From Paracoccus yeei ATCC BAA-599 (lineage in GTDB: Bacteria; Pseudomonadota; Alphaproteobacteria; Rhodobacterales; Rhodobacteraceae): DNA of 64,000 nt. The notes below the pieces were generated by a model. That model had not been told where the DNA came from and ran no database searches. It saw only the letters and a list, made by a program, of their open reading frames with translations. This document shows positions 6,650-16,984 of this stretch, one piece after another. Numbering within the stretch: position 1 is the stretch's first letter; each line of letters starts with the position of its first letter. Position numbers and translations under genes: made by a program. The stretch spans positions 23,059 through 87,058 of the forward strand of contig NZ_KK211402.1 in the NCBI RefSeq assembly GCF_000622145.1, written 5' to 3'.

Positions 6650-8575
6650 TCAATAATCGGTCTCGACGTAGACGCCCGCGCAGTCGTAGGCGACGGCGGC
6701 CGCTGTCGCGCCGGTGTTCATGTAGTTGCGTGGGCTGAGCAGTTGGGTGGCAGCGGGCATGTCGGTGGTGATGGTGAACTCGACGGCCGCCCCACTGACC
6801 TCCTCGACCACCCGCACGCCGATGTCGGCCCCGTTTGGCGCGGCGGCGATGTAGAGCGTCAGCACGTTGGTCATGCTGGCCACCGGGAAACTGGCCCCAA
6901 GGTCGATCAGCGTCGGCGCGCCCGCGCCATCATTGTGCACCAGCTGCCAGTTGGTATGGGTGCCGCGCTGGAAGCCGATGCCGATGCAGTTCAAGACGGT
7001 GGCGAGCGTCAGCGTCGTCGCCAGCGCCGCCACCGATCCATAGAGGCCAAAGAACCCCATGCCCGTTGCCTGCACGGTGGTCAGCGATAGGCGATTAACG
7101 TAGTTCCACCCTCCCAGACCATCGGCATTGCCACGCCAGCAAACCCATCCTGCGGAGCGTTCCTCTGCAACGGCGTTGGCAGTGGCTGCGCTGGTCACCC
7201 GCCAGCGCCGCATGCTGTCGGCCAGACCTGTGGTGGTCAGCGTTGGCGTCGCCACGGTGCCAACAGCCGTGCGCGGCATGCCGTTCGTATTCACCGTCGT
7301 GCTGGTGGACGGGGCCCAAGTGGCGATCCGGTTGACCCCGAAGTGTGGCTGGAGCGGAAAGAACCGGCCCGAGGGGCGCTGCACATCCAGCCACCCGGCC
7401 CCGGCACGGTCGCGGGCATAGACGGCGAGCTTTCCCGCAGGGGGCGGATCGGGAGCGGCGGCCAGGGCGGGCATCACCATCGGTTCGGGCAGTTCGACCC
7501 GGCCCGAGCTACGGTCGATCCGGATCGCATCAAAGAAGGTCGATCCGTTCGGGCTGACCTTGAAGCTGAAATCGTCGTTGCCGAGCAGCCCGATCAGCGC
7601 CCTTGCCGAAAATCCTGTCTTGAAGGCGAAGGCCGCATCGTTCCCGGCCGCCGCCTTGTTCACTGTCGCCTCGATCCCGGCGCCAGCATTGTTGATCAGC
7701 ACCGCCGGTGTGTTCATTGACAGCCGGTTGTAGCTGTCGGCCGTCGCTCCGCCGAGGCCCAGCAATTGCGCAGTCAGGTTGGCTTGCGGCATGCCGACCT
7801 GCGTGACGGCATTGGCGAAGGTGACTGTGGGGGTGTTCACCACGGTCGTGCCGCCCGACCCAGCGGTGGCCGACCCGATGTTCAAGATAGTCGTGGATCC
7901 ACTCGCCCCGCCGGTGCCGAGGTTCACAGTCTTGGTGACGCCGCTGGTCGTGGCCCCGGTGCCCATGCCGTAGGTGGCGGTCGTCGTCGCCGTGCCGATG
8001 GTGGCCGCGGCCGCCGAAACCGTGACGGTGCCCGAGGCGGTCAGAGTGCCGGAGAAGGTCTTGTTGCCCGTGAAGGTCTGGGTGCCCGCAAGGATTGCCA
8101 ATTCCGACGATGTGTTCGGCAGGGCGAAGGTCCGGGTCGTCCCGGTGGAGATCCCGGACAGCGAAAACAGTGCCTTCTTTGTCGGATCGGCGTCGTTCAC
8201 CAAGCTGAACACGGCATCCGACACATCCACCGGTTCGCCGACTGGATCCCAGGTCGACCCATTCCACACGGCGAAGACCGCCTCATCCGCGATCCATGCC
8301 AGCCAGCCGGGGCGTGGCACCAGACGCATCCAGACCCCATCGACCCAGAAGGCGATGTTCAGATCCCAGCCAGTCCAAAGGCCGGTCGCCCCGGATGCCA
8401 CGATATGCCGGTCGCCATCGGTTGGGCTGGCGGGCGGCGCGGTATGAGTGCGATCCAGCACCGACAGCTGCACCATGGCATCCAGCAGCCGCAGCGCCTC
8501 GTTGTGGGTGACATGCTTCTGCGCCTGCGATGCCAGAATGTAGGGCAGCAGGAGGTGGGTGGTGATGTCGGACAT
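6650..8575 (-). CDS. Tail fibre protein with DUF2793-type N-terminus
   Basis: The 641-residue protein begins with the DUF2793 pattern (LPYILASQAQKHVTHNEAL, then DGDRHIVASGATG). This is common at the N-terminus of tail fibres or tail-tip proteins in Rhodobacterales and other proteobacterial phages. The middle (about 170-280) is a Gly/Thr/Ala-rich repetitive beta region with short repeats ending in TVNLGTGG and ILNIGSATA, and the C-terminal ~250 residues probably form the receptor-binding head. It is the last structural gene before the lysis cassette and 10 bp downstream of the tail-tip gene, the expected place for an adsorption protein. Confidence 0.72.
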   Translation of the reverse strand: MSDITTHLLLPYILASQAQKHVTHNEALRLLDAMVQLSVLDRTHTAPPASPTDGDRHIVASGATGLWTGWDLNIAFWVDGVWMRLVPRPGWLAWIADEAVFAVWNGSTWDPVGEPVDVSDAVFSLVNDADPTKKALFSLSGISTGTTRTFALPNTSSELAILAGTQTFTGNKTFSGTLTASGTVTVSAAAATIGTATTTATYGMGTGATTSGVTKTVNLGTGGASGSTTILNIGSATAGSGGTTVVNTPTVTFANAVTQVGMPQANLTAQLLGLGGATADSYNRLSMNTPAVLINNAGAGIEATVNKAAAGNDAAFAFKTGFSARALIGLLGNDDFSFKVSPNGSTFFDAIRIDRSSGRVELPEPMVMPALAAAPDPPPAGKLAVYARDRAGAGWLDVQRPSGRFFPLQPHFGVNRIATWAPSTSTTVNTNGMPRTAVGTVATPTLTTTGLADSMRRWRVTSAATANAVAEERSAGWVCWRGNADGLGGWNYVNRLSLTTVQATGMGFFGLYGSVAALATTLTLATVLNCIGIGFQRGTHTNWQLVHNDGAGAPTLIDLGASFPVASMTNVLTLYIAAAPNGADIGVRVVEEVSGAAVEFTITTDMPAATQLLSPRNYMNTGATAAAVAYDCAGVYVETDY

Positions 8576-8585
8576 GGGTACGCTT

Positions 8586-11500
8586 TCAGAAGGTGAGCGT
8601 GACGGATCGTGCAGCGCCTCGGCCGATCAAGGCCGAGAGCTGGTAGATGCGGATAGCGAGGGATTGGCCGGGGCCGAGGGGCGCGCCCCAATCGGAAGAC
8701 TGCTGGGCAGCGGTATAGAGGACACTCGTTGTGGTGGTGGTCAGCGTCTGCTTGACGGTACTGCCATCACGGATTTCCACCTCGTAGGCTTCACTGTCCT
8801 CGGCCAAAGGCACATCGCCCGCGCCCCAGGTGTCAGCGGCAAGTGATCGCGACCGGCGCGTCCAGCGGATCGTCAAATCGCCGGGGCTGCGGGCGATGCG
8901 CCACGGTTGCTCGACGTGCGCGACCGAAAACGGCCGGAGCCCCGCGCCCTCGGGCGTGAAGGTGGTGGCGACAAAGGTCTCGTCGCTGACCGGGCGCGAC
9001 GCAGGGCCGATGCGCCAGTTCCATGGCAGACCCAGATCGGCCTCGGAAATCGGCAAGGGTGTCACGGCCGTGTCTAGCACGACCACCCGCGCGCCGGTTG
9101 GCACCATGCTGACGATGGCACCTTCTGTTCCGCGCTGGCCCCGCAGCAGGCGGGTCAGCCGATAACGCCCGGGCGCGATCAACTCGGCCACACCAGCCTG
9201 GACAATTTCCCATTGCCCAGCGCCGGTCTCGACGGCCAGCGCGTTGGCTCCACCCAGCAAGGTGATGTCCGTGACGCTCTCCAGCGTGCCAGAATTGAGA
9301 TCGACGACCAGCGCATTGCCAAGATCGAAGCGCGAGACCGGCCCCGCGTAGAAATCTGCCGCCAGCACACCCATGCGCGCCCGGGTGCCAAAGGTGGTCA
9401 GTAGGGCAAAGCCATCCGTCGCGGCACTGCGGTAGACCGCCACTTCGCCGGGCCATGGCTTGGCATGGGCCGCGACCAAGGGCCGGTGTGCAGGCTGATC
9501 CTCGCGCAGCTGCGGCAGGTCCAGCAGCACGATGTCTGGTGCGCCAAAGACCGTGGGCGTCGACAAGGACGCAGGGCGTGGTTCGCCGGGCGGCAGATCA
9601 TAGACCGCCCGGTCCTGCCGCACCGCATCGATGCTGCGCAGGTCGGAGTCCGCGATGGACACCAGGCGCAGTTCCGTCAGGCGGCCATTGTGGTCCAAGA
9701 GGATCACGTCGCAAGGATCCAGCGCCAGGCGCGAGGGCGGCAGGCGAAAGACGGCACTTTCGCGGCCAACCCACGCCTCCATCAGAGCGCGGCGACAGCG
9801 GCGCTCGGCTTCTTCGGGCGGAATGGCCATCGGGAAGGATTCAGAGGCGATGCGGGTGGTGTCGACAGTGATGCGCCGCGCTTCGACCTGTGCCGCGTCA
9901 TAGTCCTCGTCGGCCCGCGCGACTTGCCACTTCAGCGCCTGCGGCAGTTCGGTTTCCTGCGCGCGGGTCAGTTCCATCACATCGCCCTGCGCGGAGGCGG
10001 GTGCCACCATGCTGTCGGGCGTAATGGTCAGACCGGCAATCCGGCCCCGCATCAGGAACTTGATGCGGCCCTCGCTTTCGACCGCATCGAAGCCGAAATG
10101 CCTGGCCAGCGTGGAAATTGAGGCGCGCGGGGCTTCCAAGGCTGAAATCACATAGCCCTCGACCGCGCCCCAGAGGCCGGAGACGTCGATCAGTTCTTCT
10201 GGCATCCCGGCGCGCAGGCAGAGGTGGCGCACGAGGGCAGCCAACGATACCCCGCCCAGCCGTCCGGTCAGCCAATGGCCCAGACGCCAGTTCGGACCAT
10301 CGGTCCAGACTTCCGTCAGCCCGGGGAAGAACGGATAGGGCCGGGCGTCCCATGTCCAGGCGGCACATTCGGGGACATGAACCATCCGGTTGCCATAGAC
10401 CGAGGAAGTTGGGTTGTTCGCCGCGACACCCCAGAACAGATAGCTGGCCTCGAGATAGGCACGCTGGATCGCGTCATCGCGCCAGCCGCGCGAGAAGTAG
10501 GGCGTGAAGCTCTCGGACGATTTCGGATCGAAGAACACGTTGGGCTGATTGGTCCCGCGGTCAATCGCCGGGCAGCCCAGTTCCGTGAACCAGATCGGCT
10601 TCGATTGCGGCACCCATGCGGTAGGCGTGCCGCTTTCGACACCGCCCGGGCGGTTGAAATGCGGGTTTTGCCACCAGGCGCGCAGATCCTTGAAGCGGAA
10701 CACCCATGGTTTTGCCGCTGATCCGTCTGTGATCGGCGTCCGGGTTTGCGCGGTTCGATCAAGTGCACTGGCATAGAACCAGTCGAACCCCTCACCGCCG
10801 GTGATGTTGATTTGCAGATAGTCCCGGTCATAGATTGCAGGCGCCAGCGCGGCGTCGGCATGATCGAACCCGTCACGCCAGTCCGACAACGGCATGTAGT
10901 TATCGATGCCGATGAAGTTGATGTTGGCGTCCGACCAGAGCGGGTCGAGGTGAAAGAACACATCACCCGAGCCGTCGGCAGGATGGTGGCCGAAGTATTC
11001 CGACCAGTCGGCGGCATAGCCGATCTTGGGCCCAGCGCCGAGGATGGAACGCACATCGGCAGCAAGGGATTTGAAGGCAGAGACGGCGGGATACGTACTG
11101 GCGCCCGAGCGGATCGTGGTCAGGCCGGGCATTTCCGAACCGATCAGGAAGGCATCGACGCCTCCTGCCGCTTTGCACAGATGCGCATAGTGCAGGATCA
11201 TCCGCCGCAACGACCATTCGCCGACCGGGCCAGTCCAGCCGACAGTGGTACCGGAAACGCTGAAGCTGGCTGGTGTCGCCGTGCCGAACAGGGCAGCAAC
11301 CTGCGTGGCAGCGGTGGCGGTTTTATCCACCGATCCCAAAAAGCCCGCCGCCGGGGAACAGGTGATGCGGCCGCGCCAGGGGAAGGTCGGCTGGCCCGAG
11401 GTGGCCGCATTTGCGCTGTAGGGGTTCGGCTTTGTGTTGCCCGGCGGCACATCCATCAGGATGAAGGGATAGAAGGTGACGCGCAGCCCGCGCGCCTTCA

Positions 11501-12557
11501 TCTCCTGAATTGCCTGCACCACTGCGAAGTCGGCGGGCGTGCCGCCATAGACCGGGCGATCCTCGGCGTCATGGCTGACCAGATGGGCGCTGGCCCGGCT
11601 GACACCATTCACCGACCAGTTTGCGGGCGTCGTGGCTTTGGAGGCAACCTCGACGCCGGGCTTCACCTTGCAGGAACCTGCGCGCAGGTCATTGCCGAAC
11701 CAGGCCACGACGAGGCTGACGCTTTCCACAGCCGGAGCGAGCGACTGCAACCGGTCCAGCGCAACGACGATGTCAGCGGTGTCGGTGATTGCGTTCAGGT
11801 TCTCGGCCACGGTTGCACCGCCGGAGCCGCTGGTTTTCTTAACCGGGGCAGTCGCATAGGTGAATTCGCCAGAGGCCGGGATCATCGTCACGGCTTTCAC
11901 CAGCCCCTCGGCGGTGTCGGGATCCGCGAGCGGCCAGAACACCTCGAAACTGATCTGCGGCAGACGATTGCCGAACGCGCTGAGGTTCAGTTCTTCGAAG
12001 ACCACATAGGCGGTGCCGCGATAGGCCGGAGTGCTGGCTGCGCCCATCTTGGCGGCGATGAACGGATCGGGGGATTGGATCTCGTCGCCGGGATACCAGC
12101 GCCAGGTGACGCCCGTCATGTCCATCGGCTTGCCGTCGGCCCACACCCGGCCAATGCCGGTGATCTCGCCCTCGCACAGCGCCACGGCGAAGGACGCAAA
12201 GTAGAGATACTCGGTGGTGGTAACCTTGGGCCCGCTGCCCTTGCCGCCGCCTTGGCTGGTGGTGTTGACCTCCTCGCGGAAGTCCGTGGCCCAGATGATG
12301 TTCCCGCCGATGCGCATCCGGCCGAACAGGCGCGGGATCACCGCGCCTTCGGTCGAGGAGGTGATGCGCAAGCTGTCGAGCCGCGCGCCCTCGATCCGTT
12401 GGGCCGGGGCGAGGGACGACACGATCCAGTTGTCGACCACAGAGCCAATGGTCGAGCCGATGAAACCGCCGATTGCCGCTCCGGAAAAGCCGAGGATGGC
12501 CCCGCCAAATGCGCCGCCAATCGCGGAGCCGACGGCGCCGAGAACCAAAGTTGCCAT
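8586..12557 (-). CDS. GTA-type baseplate hub / host-specificity protein
   Basis: This 1323-residue protein is the largest of the tail operon. It resembles the GTA/phage tail-tip protein that contains a TIM-barrel-like domain followed by tail-fibre-type domains. The N-terminus is a glycine-rich hydrophobic stretch (GAIGGAFGG-like), the middle contains a glycoside-hydrolase-like TIM-barrel region (IGYAADWSEYFGHH, FIGIDNYMPLSDW, WFTELGCPA), and the C-terminal third is beta-rich with a fibronectin-like end. I chose the ATG at 12557, 11 bp after the preceding stop. A longer open frame to 12623 would overlap the upstream gene. It is probably the hub that contacts and penetrates the cell envelope. 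Confidence 0.85.
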   Translation of the reverse strand: MATLVLGAVGSAIGGAFGGAILGFSGAAIGGFIGSTIGSVVDNWIVSSLAPAQRIEGARLDSLRITSSTEGAVIPRLFGRMRIGGNIIWATDFREEVNTTSQGGGKGSGPKVTTTEYLYFASFAVALCEGEITGIGRVWADGKPMDMTGVTWRWYPGDEIQSPDPFIAAKMGAASTPAYRGTAYVVFEELNLSAFGNRLPQISFEVFWPLADPDTAEGLVKAVTMIPASGEFTYATAPVKKTSGSGGATVAENLNAITDTADIVVALDRLQSLAPAVESVSLVVAWFGNDLRAGSCKVKPGVEVASKATTPANWSVNGVSRASAHLVSHDAEDRPVYGGTPADFAVVQAIQEMKARGLRVTFYPFILMDVPPGNTKPNPYSANAATSGQPTFPWRGRITCSPAAGFLGSVDKTATAATQVAALFGTATPASFSVSGTTVGWTGPVGEWSLRRMILHYAHLCKAAGGVDAFLIGSEMPGLTTIRSGASTYPAVSAFKSLAADVRSILGAGPKIGYAADWSEYFGHHPADGSGDVFFHLDPLWSDANINFIGIDNYMPLSDWRDGFDHADAALAPAIYDRDYLQINITGGEGFDWFYASALDRTAQTRTPITDGSAAKPWVFRFKDLRAWWQNPHFNRPGGVESGTPTAWVPQSKPIWFTELGCPAIDRGTNQPNVFFDPKSSESFTPYFSRGWRDDAIQRAYLEASYLFWGVAANNPTSSVYGNRMVHVPECAAWTWDARPYPFFPGLTEVWTDGPNWRLGHWLTGRLGGVSLAALVRHLCLRAGMPEELIDVSGLWGAVEGYVISALEAPRASISTLARHFGFDAVESEGRIKFLMRGRIAGLTITPDSMVAPASAQGDVMELTRAQETELPQALKWQVARADEDYDAAQVEARRITVDTTRIASESFPMAIPPEEAERRCRRALMEAWVGRESAVFRLPPSRLALDPCDVILLDHNGRLTELRLVSIADSDLRSIDAVRQDRAVYDLPPGEPRPASLSTPTVFGAPDIVLLDLPQLREDQPAHRPLVAAHAKPWPGEVAVYRSAATDGFALLTTFGTRARMGVLAADFYAGPVSRFDLGNALVVDLNSGTLESVTDITLLGGANALAVETGAGQWEIVQAGVAELIAPGRYRLTRLLRGQRGTEGAIVSMVPTGARVVVLDTAVTPLPISEADLGLPWNWRIGPASRPVSDETFVATTFTPEGAGLRPFSVAHVEQPWRIARSPGDLTIRWTRRSRSLAADTWGAGDVPLAEDSEAYEVEIRDGSTVKQTLTTTTTSVLYTAAQQSSDWGAPLGPGQSLAIRIYQLSALIGRGAARSVTLTF

Positions 12558-12568
12558 GGATGAAAATC

Positions 12569-13012
12569 TCAGATGCTGCTGGGGTGCGGGAACAGGAAGG
12601 CGAAGGCGATGCGCCGTCGCCATGCCGTGGTCAGGGTTTCCTCGACGACGCCCAGCCGTTCATAGGCGTGGATGAACTGGTTTTGCGTGGTCAGGATCCC
12701 GACATGCTTGGCGATGGCACGGGGTGCCATCCGGAACAGGATCAGCGTGCCTGGCCCCACCTCAGTGGGCATGATTTCTGGCATCATCTGGCGCGCACCC
12801 TCGGCCAGCACCTCGCGCGGCCCGGTTTCGCCCCAATCCCGGCTGTAAGGCGGAATGGGGAAAGGCTCGTTGCCCACCATCTCCCGCCAGATGCCACGTG
12901 CCAGGCCAAGGCAATCGCAGCCGACACCGCGCAGGCTGGCCTGATCGTGGTACGGCGTGCCGAGCCAACTGAGGGCAGTGGTGATGACCAAAGCCGGATC
13001 GGCTGTTATCAC
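12569..13012 (-). CDS. NlpC/P60-type tail-tip peptidoglycan hydrolase
   Basis: The 147-residue protein has the NlpC/P60 cysteine-peptidase pattern: the catalytic cysteine in GCDCLGL (C34) and histidines at H103 (AKHVGIL) and H115 (FIHAYE). It corresponds to the wall-hydrolase gene of gene-transfer-agent tail modules, where the enzyme helps DNA cross the peptidoglycan. Its start overlaps the stop of the DUF2163 gene by 4 bp. The order DUF2460, DUF2163, NlpC/P60, large hub is the characteristic GTA order. Confidence 0.87.
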   Translation of the reverse strand: MITADPALVITTALSWLGTPYHDQASLRGVGCDCLGLARGIWREMVGNEPFPIPPYSRDWGETGPREVLAEGARQMMPEIMPTEVGPGTLILFRMAPRAIAKHVGILTTQNQFIHAYERLGVVEETLTTAWRRRIAFAFLFPHPSSI

Positions 13013-13893
13013 AGCACGTTCCCTTCATGACCGCCGTCCTGGCTGGCATAGCGCAGGACCGCATCCTGACCCGGAATATTGGGAAAGCCCCGGAAGTTGG
13101 CTACATTGGCGAACTTGGCGCTGCAGGTCGCGAGGCGCTTGTCGCAGCCTGCCCGCGCGACGAAGCTGTCCCCTTCGGCGATGGCACGCACCGGCGCTTC
13201 CAGCAGTGTGAGGCTGGCGATGCTTCCATCCACACCATGCGACAACACTTCAGCGACCCGCCCCGCATTTGCGCCGCTGGTCCAGGTCAAGGTGCCAGAC
13301 GTGAACCAGCCCGCATCAAACCCGGACAGCCCCGAGGCCATGAAGGCCCGGTCACGCAAAAGGTCCGTCACGACACCCGTACCCTTGTAGATGGCGTTTT
13401 CCAGATCGATGCCGCAGCGCGTATCGCCCAAAGCTGCGTCGCATCCCGCCTGAAACGTGCGCCCGACCGTCTGGCCAAGGACATGCGCCAGCGACCGGAC
13501 TTCGGCGACAAACGCCATGCGGCCACGGCGGATTTGCCCGACCGCACCCCGGCGCAGCAGAACGCGCTGGCTGGTGTCGGCCCAATTGACGCGCCACAGC
13601 TCGACCGCCGCATTGTCCCAGCGGCCGTCGAGAATGTCGGTTTCGGTGATCCTGTCCGAGGTCAGCACGCCGGTGGCATCCTGCGCGTCGACGGCAAGGT
13701 CTGACCCAGCGCGGATTTCCGAGGCGGCAAATCCGCTCTCTGGCTCAAAGTCTGTGCTGTCAAAGCTGAGGGCGCGATCATGATCGGTGAAGCCCAGCGC
13801 CATGCCGTCGGCGCGGCTGATCCGCCAGCACCAGGACAGGGTGGTGGTGCCGTCATCGAGATGGGTCTGCAACGCAGGGGAGAGGTTTTTCAT
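13009..13893 (-). CDS. DUF2163 tail-tip protein
   Basis: The 294-residue product fits the DUF2163 / phage BR0599-like family found in GTA and phage tail tips. Recognisable parts include FTDHDRALSF near the N-terminus, LWRVNWADTSQRVLLRRGAVGQI in the middle, and a cysteine-containing segment (FQAGCDAALGDTRCGID) followed by a C-terminal VARAGCDKRLATC segment. The cysteines could bind an iron-sulfur cluster or zinc. It overlaps both neighbours by 4 bp and is presumably a structural component between distal tail and hub. Confidence 0.85.
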   Translation of the reverse strand: MKNLSPALQTHLDDGTTTLSWCWRISRADGMALGFTDHDRALSFDSTDFEPESGFAASEIRAGSDLAVDAQDATGVLTSDRITETDILDGRWDNAAVELWRVNWADTSQRVLLRRGAVGQIRRGRMAFVAEVRSLAHVLGQTVGRTFQAGCDAALGDTRCGIDLENAIYKGTGVVTDLLRDRAFMASGLSGFDAGWFTSGTLTWTSGANAGRVAEVLSHGVDGSIASLTLLEAPVRAIAEGDSFVARAGCDKRLATCSAKFANVANFRGFPNIPGQDAVLRYASQDGGHEGNVL

Positions 13894-14516
13894 CTGCGGA
13901 TCTCCAGCAGGGGGATGGCGGTGATCGACCCCAGCCGCTCAAAGTCGAGGGTCACGTCGAGGGTGTCGCTGTCGAAGCGGACCGGCACATCGAATTCGAA
14001 GCCAGCGCGGACGATGACGCCATTGGCGGGTGCGGTGGTGAAGGTGATGACGCCGGTGGGGGCATCCAGCGTCCAGCCCGACAACTGTTCCACCATGCCC
14101 AGCGCCACGCGAACGGTTCCGGTCACGGGTTTTGCGATGGTCCTGACCCATGTTTGCGGGCCGGAGGTGTAGCGTTTGGCCAGTTGGAAGGTTTGCAGGC
14201 TACCGGTGCCGGTGCCAATCTGCTGGTCGGTTGAGGTTATCCCCTGAGAGGGCAGGGCAGATTTGTAGTCGGCCCAGTCCTTGTAGCGGAAGCCGTGTAG
14301 GCGGCCGTTGCGGGCCTCGAAGAACGCCACCACCGCCGCGAGATCATCGGCGCGACGGATGCCATAGGCGACATCATAGCGGCGGCGCGAATTGGCCCAG
14401 CTTGCGTTGCGCTCTTCATCGCCTGAGGCCAGTTCGACCACTTGCGTGCGCCGTTCCGGCCCACCCCGTGCCCCGCGGCTGATGTTGTCGGGGAACCTGA
14501 CTTCATGAAACGCCAT
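13890..14516 (-). CDS. DUF2460 distal tail protein
   Basis: The 208-residue product starts MAFHEVRFPDNISRGA and contains GFRYKDWADYKS, a hallmark of DUF2460 proteins. These form the distal tail ring (Dit-like) in GTA and related siphophages. The ATG at 14516 shares a base with the stop of the tape-measure gene, and the 3' end overlaps the DUF2163 gene. The open frame extends upstream to 15098 inside the tape-measure gene, but that part is a shadow frame. Confidence 0.87.
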   Translation of the reverse strand: MAFHEVRFPDNISRGARGGPERRTQVVELASGDEERNASWANSRRRYDVAYGIRRADDLAAVVAFFEARNGRLHGFRYKDWADYKSALPSQGITSTDQQIGTGTGSLQTFQLAKRYTSGPQTWVRTIAKPVTGTVRVALGMVEQLSGWTLDAPTGVITFTTAPANGVIVRAGFEFDVPVRFDSDTLDVTLDFERLGSITAIPLLEIRR

Positions 14517-16984
14517 CACATGCCCCTCCGACCCAAGGACACCGCGCGGGCGATATCGGCTGCGACCTGCGTCCGGGATTGCCGGAAACTTTCGGCGTCG
14601 CGGGCATTGATCGTGACGGAGATGTTCGGGGCAGAGCCTTGCCCTTGGCCATAACCAGCAGCTTCCCGGCGCGACAGAACCCGCTCTCCCCGTTGTAGGA
14701 TCGCTGGAACCTCGTCGGGCTTGATCCCGGCCCAGCCGCCCGCGTGCATCCGTGGCGCATTGGCGAAGGCGAGTGCCGGGACCATGCGGCCCGGACCCGG
14801 CGCGCCGACCATGCCACCGGCGTGCAGGATATTGGCGAAGATGCCACCCGCTCCGCCCAGCGCGCCCGACAGCGCGTTGGCGATGGAGCCGAGGATAAAG
14901 CGCCGCGCTGCCAGTTTCGCGAGGTCGGCGATCATCGACGTGACCAGGTCGCGGAAATCCAGCTTGCCGGTTTTCACGAAGTCGGCCACGGCGTTTTCGG
15001 CCGAGGTGAAGGCGCTGACCAGCGTGCTGCCGATGTCGCCGCCGATATCGCGCGCCTTGGCGGCATAATCGGCGAGCGCCGCAGTGACGGCGGCCCAACC
15101 GGTCAGTGCCGTTTCCGCACCCTCAGCGGCCGCTGCCCCGGCGTTGCGCGCAGCGCTGCCCGCGCCATCGGCTGCGGTCGCGGTGTTGTTCAGTCCTGCC
15201 GTGAGGGCGTCGGCTGATCCGGCAGCATCCGCCAGCGCCGCTTCGGCCTCCGCTCCGGTGCCGGTCATTGCATCCTTCAGCGCCTGCCAACTGGCCAGCG
15301 GACGACCGGCGGCATCGGCAAGCATGCCAGCGGCCTCGCGATAGCCGTCAGCGCGGGCGCGGGCATCGTCTGTCATCGCGCCAAGCCCGAGGTCAGGCGG
15401 TTCCAGATAGGTGCGCGACAGTGCCGCCGAGAAGGCATCGGCGGCGGCTGCGCCAGCAGCCGTCGCTGCTCCCTCGAACGGGTTACCGATCCGGCTGAGT
15501 TCTACTGGATCCAGCGTGCCGATCCGCACCCCGCCTTCGCCGGTCGCCCATTCCGGCAGCAGGGCCAGCGCGGCGTTCAGCCCGTTGATGAAATTGTTGA
15601 TGCGCGTGACAACACCGTTCAGCATCGCCTCGATACCCGAGATCAGCCCGTTTGCGGCCTGGAAGGCGAAATCGCCGATAGCGCCGGGCAGACTGCCCCA
15701 GATTGCGACGGCCGCATCATAGGCTCCCTGGAAGATTGCAGCCGTCCGGTCGCCGAAGCTGACCACGCCCCCGATGGTGCCTTCCAGTGCCGATAGCCCG
15801 GCCGCTTTCAGCCGTTCCCAGCCAGCGGCCATGTTTGCGAATGCGGCGTCGAGCGAAAGACCGATGCGCGACCAGACCTCCCGCGCCAGATCGCCCAGCA
15901 GGCGGAAGGCTTCACCTACGCCGCCGACTCGGGCGACAAGTTGCGAGAACTGATAGACCAGCTCCCCCGCGCCGACGATCAGCGCGCCGATGCCGGTCCG
16001 GATCAGGGCCCCGCGCAAGATGACCAGCGCCGTGGCGAGGCCACGAACGGAGAGCGCTGCAGCCGCCAACCCTGCGATCCAGCGCCCGGCCATAACGGCT
16101 GCGAAGGTGGCAGCATAGGAGGCCAGCCGCCCGAGATTTCCGATCAGCGCGTCGATGGCTGTTCTCAGGATCCCGCCATCGGACGCGAGGGAGACGAAAG
16201 CGTTGGCCAGCGCCTCGACAGAGGGTGCCACAGCGACGGCGATCCGGTTGCGCAGGCCCTCGAATACCAGCGACATGGTGCCAAGAGCAACTTGGGTGCG
16301 CCGAAGGGCCTCGATGGCATCCGTGTCCAGCACCGCGCCGAGGTCGGAGGCCTGGTCGCCCAGCCGCGCCATCTCGGCCCCACCATTGCGCAGGAGCGGC
16401 AGGAGGCGCGTGGCGTCCGAGGCCATGGCTTCGAGATGGAAGGTCATCTCCTGCTGGCTAAGGCCAGCGCGTTCAAGCGTGTCGACATAGAGTTGCAGGG
16501 CTTCCGGCCCCGAGAGACGGGCGAACTGGTCGGCCGTTACACCCACGCGCGGGGCGACGCTCTCGAAGAAATCCGCCATCGGCCCGCCGCCGGTCTGGAG
16601 GAAATCCCCGACCCGGTCGTTCACGTCCTTCAAGATATCGGCGAGCTTTTCCTGTTCGATCCCGACCGTCCGCGCCCCGGCCGACCAGCGCTGCAGGGCT
16701 TCCGGCGTGGCATTGGCGACCTGCGCGAACTGCCGGATTTGCGCGGCACTCTCGGCAGTGGAACGGACGATCAGGCCGAGCGAGGCCGTGGCAGCGGCGG
16801 CGGCAGCAGACATGGCAATCCCGGCCCGGCGTGCAAAACCGGCAAGGCGGGTGTTGGCCAATTCCATCTCGCGTGACAGGCGGCCGAGGCCTTTTGCGCC
16901 AGCCTCTCCGACACCTTCCAACTCGGCGCGGACCTGGCGGCCGCCTTCGGCGACCAGACGAACGCTGACCCTTTTTTCAGCCAT
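14516..16984 (-). CDS. Tail tape-measure protein
   Basis: At 822 residues this is the expected tape measure. It has an N-terminal charged segment, long alpha-helical Ala-rich stretches, internal hydrophobic segments (about residues 280-350) and a Gly/Ala-rich C-terminal third. The C-terminus with LILGSIANALSG-like and HAGGMVG segments is typical of lambda-type tape measures. Its length sets the tail length, and it may form a channel during injection. It begins 8 bp inside the end of the frameshifted G/GT reading frame, the standard place for a tape-measure gene. Confidence 0.85.
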   Translation of the reverse strand: MAEKRVSVRLVAEGGRQVRAELEGVGEAGAKGLGRLSREMELANTRLAGFARRAGIAMSAAAAAATASLGLIVRSTAESAAQIRQFAQVANATPEALQRWSAGARTVGIEQEKLADILKDVNDRVGDFLQTGGGPMADFFESVAPRVGVTADQFARLSGPEALQLYVDTLERAGLSQQEMTFHLEAMASDATRLLPLLRNGGAEMARLGDQASDLGAVLDTDAIEALRRTQVALGTMSLVFEGLRNRIAVAVAPSVEALANAFVSLASDGGILRTAIDALIGNLGRLASYAATFAAVMAGRWIAGLAAAALSVRGLATALVILRGALIRTGIGALIVGAGELVYQFSQLVARVGGVGEAFRLLGDLAREVWSRIGLSLDAAFANMAAGWERLKAAGLSALEGTIGGVVSFGDRTAAIFQGAYDAAVAIWGSLPGAIGDFAFQAANGLISGIEAMLNGVVTRINNFINGLNAALALLPEWATGEGGVRIGTLDPVELSRIGNPFEGAATAAGAAAADAFSAALSRTYLEPPDLGLGAMTDDARARADGYREAAGMLADAAGRPLASWQALKDAMTGTGAEAEAALADAAGSADALTAGLNNTATAADGAGSAARNAGAAAAEGAETALTGWAAVTAALADYAAKARDIGGDIGSTLVSAFTSAENAVADFVKTGKLDFRDLVTSMIADLAKLAARRFILGSIANALSGALGGAGGIFANILHAGGMVGAPGPGRMVPALAFANAPRMHAGGWAGIKPDEVPAILQRGERVLSRREAAGYGQGQGSAPNISVTINARDAESFRQSRTQVAADIARAVSLGRRGM

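Noticed and set aside
10746..12563. A 605-codon open frame on the plus strand opposite the tail hub gene
   Set aside because: It is a shadow in GC-rich DNA: it has no family resemblance and no ribosome-binding site, and the opposite strand carries a well-supported tail protein.
13890..15098. A 402-residue start for the DUF2460 protein
   Set aside because: The extra N-terminal ~194 residues are a shadow of the tape-measure gene. Homology and the overlapping ATG place the start at 14516.
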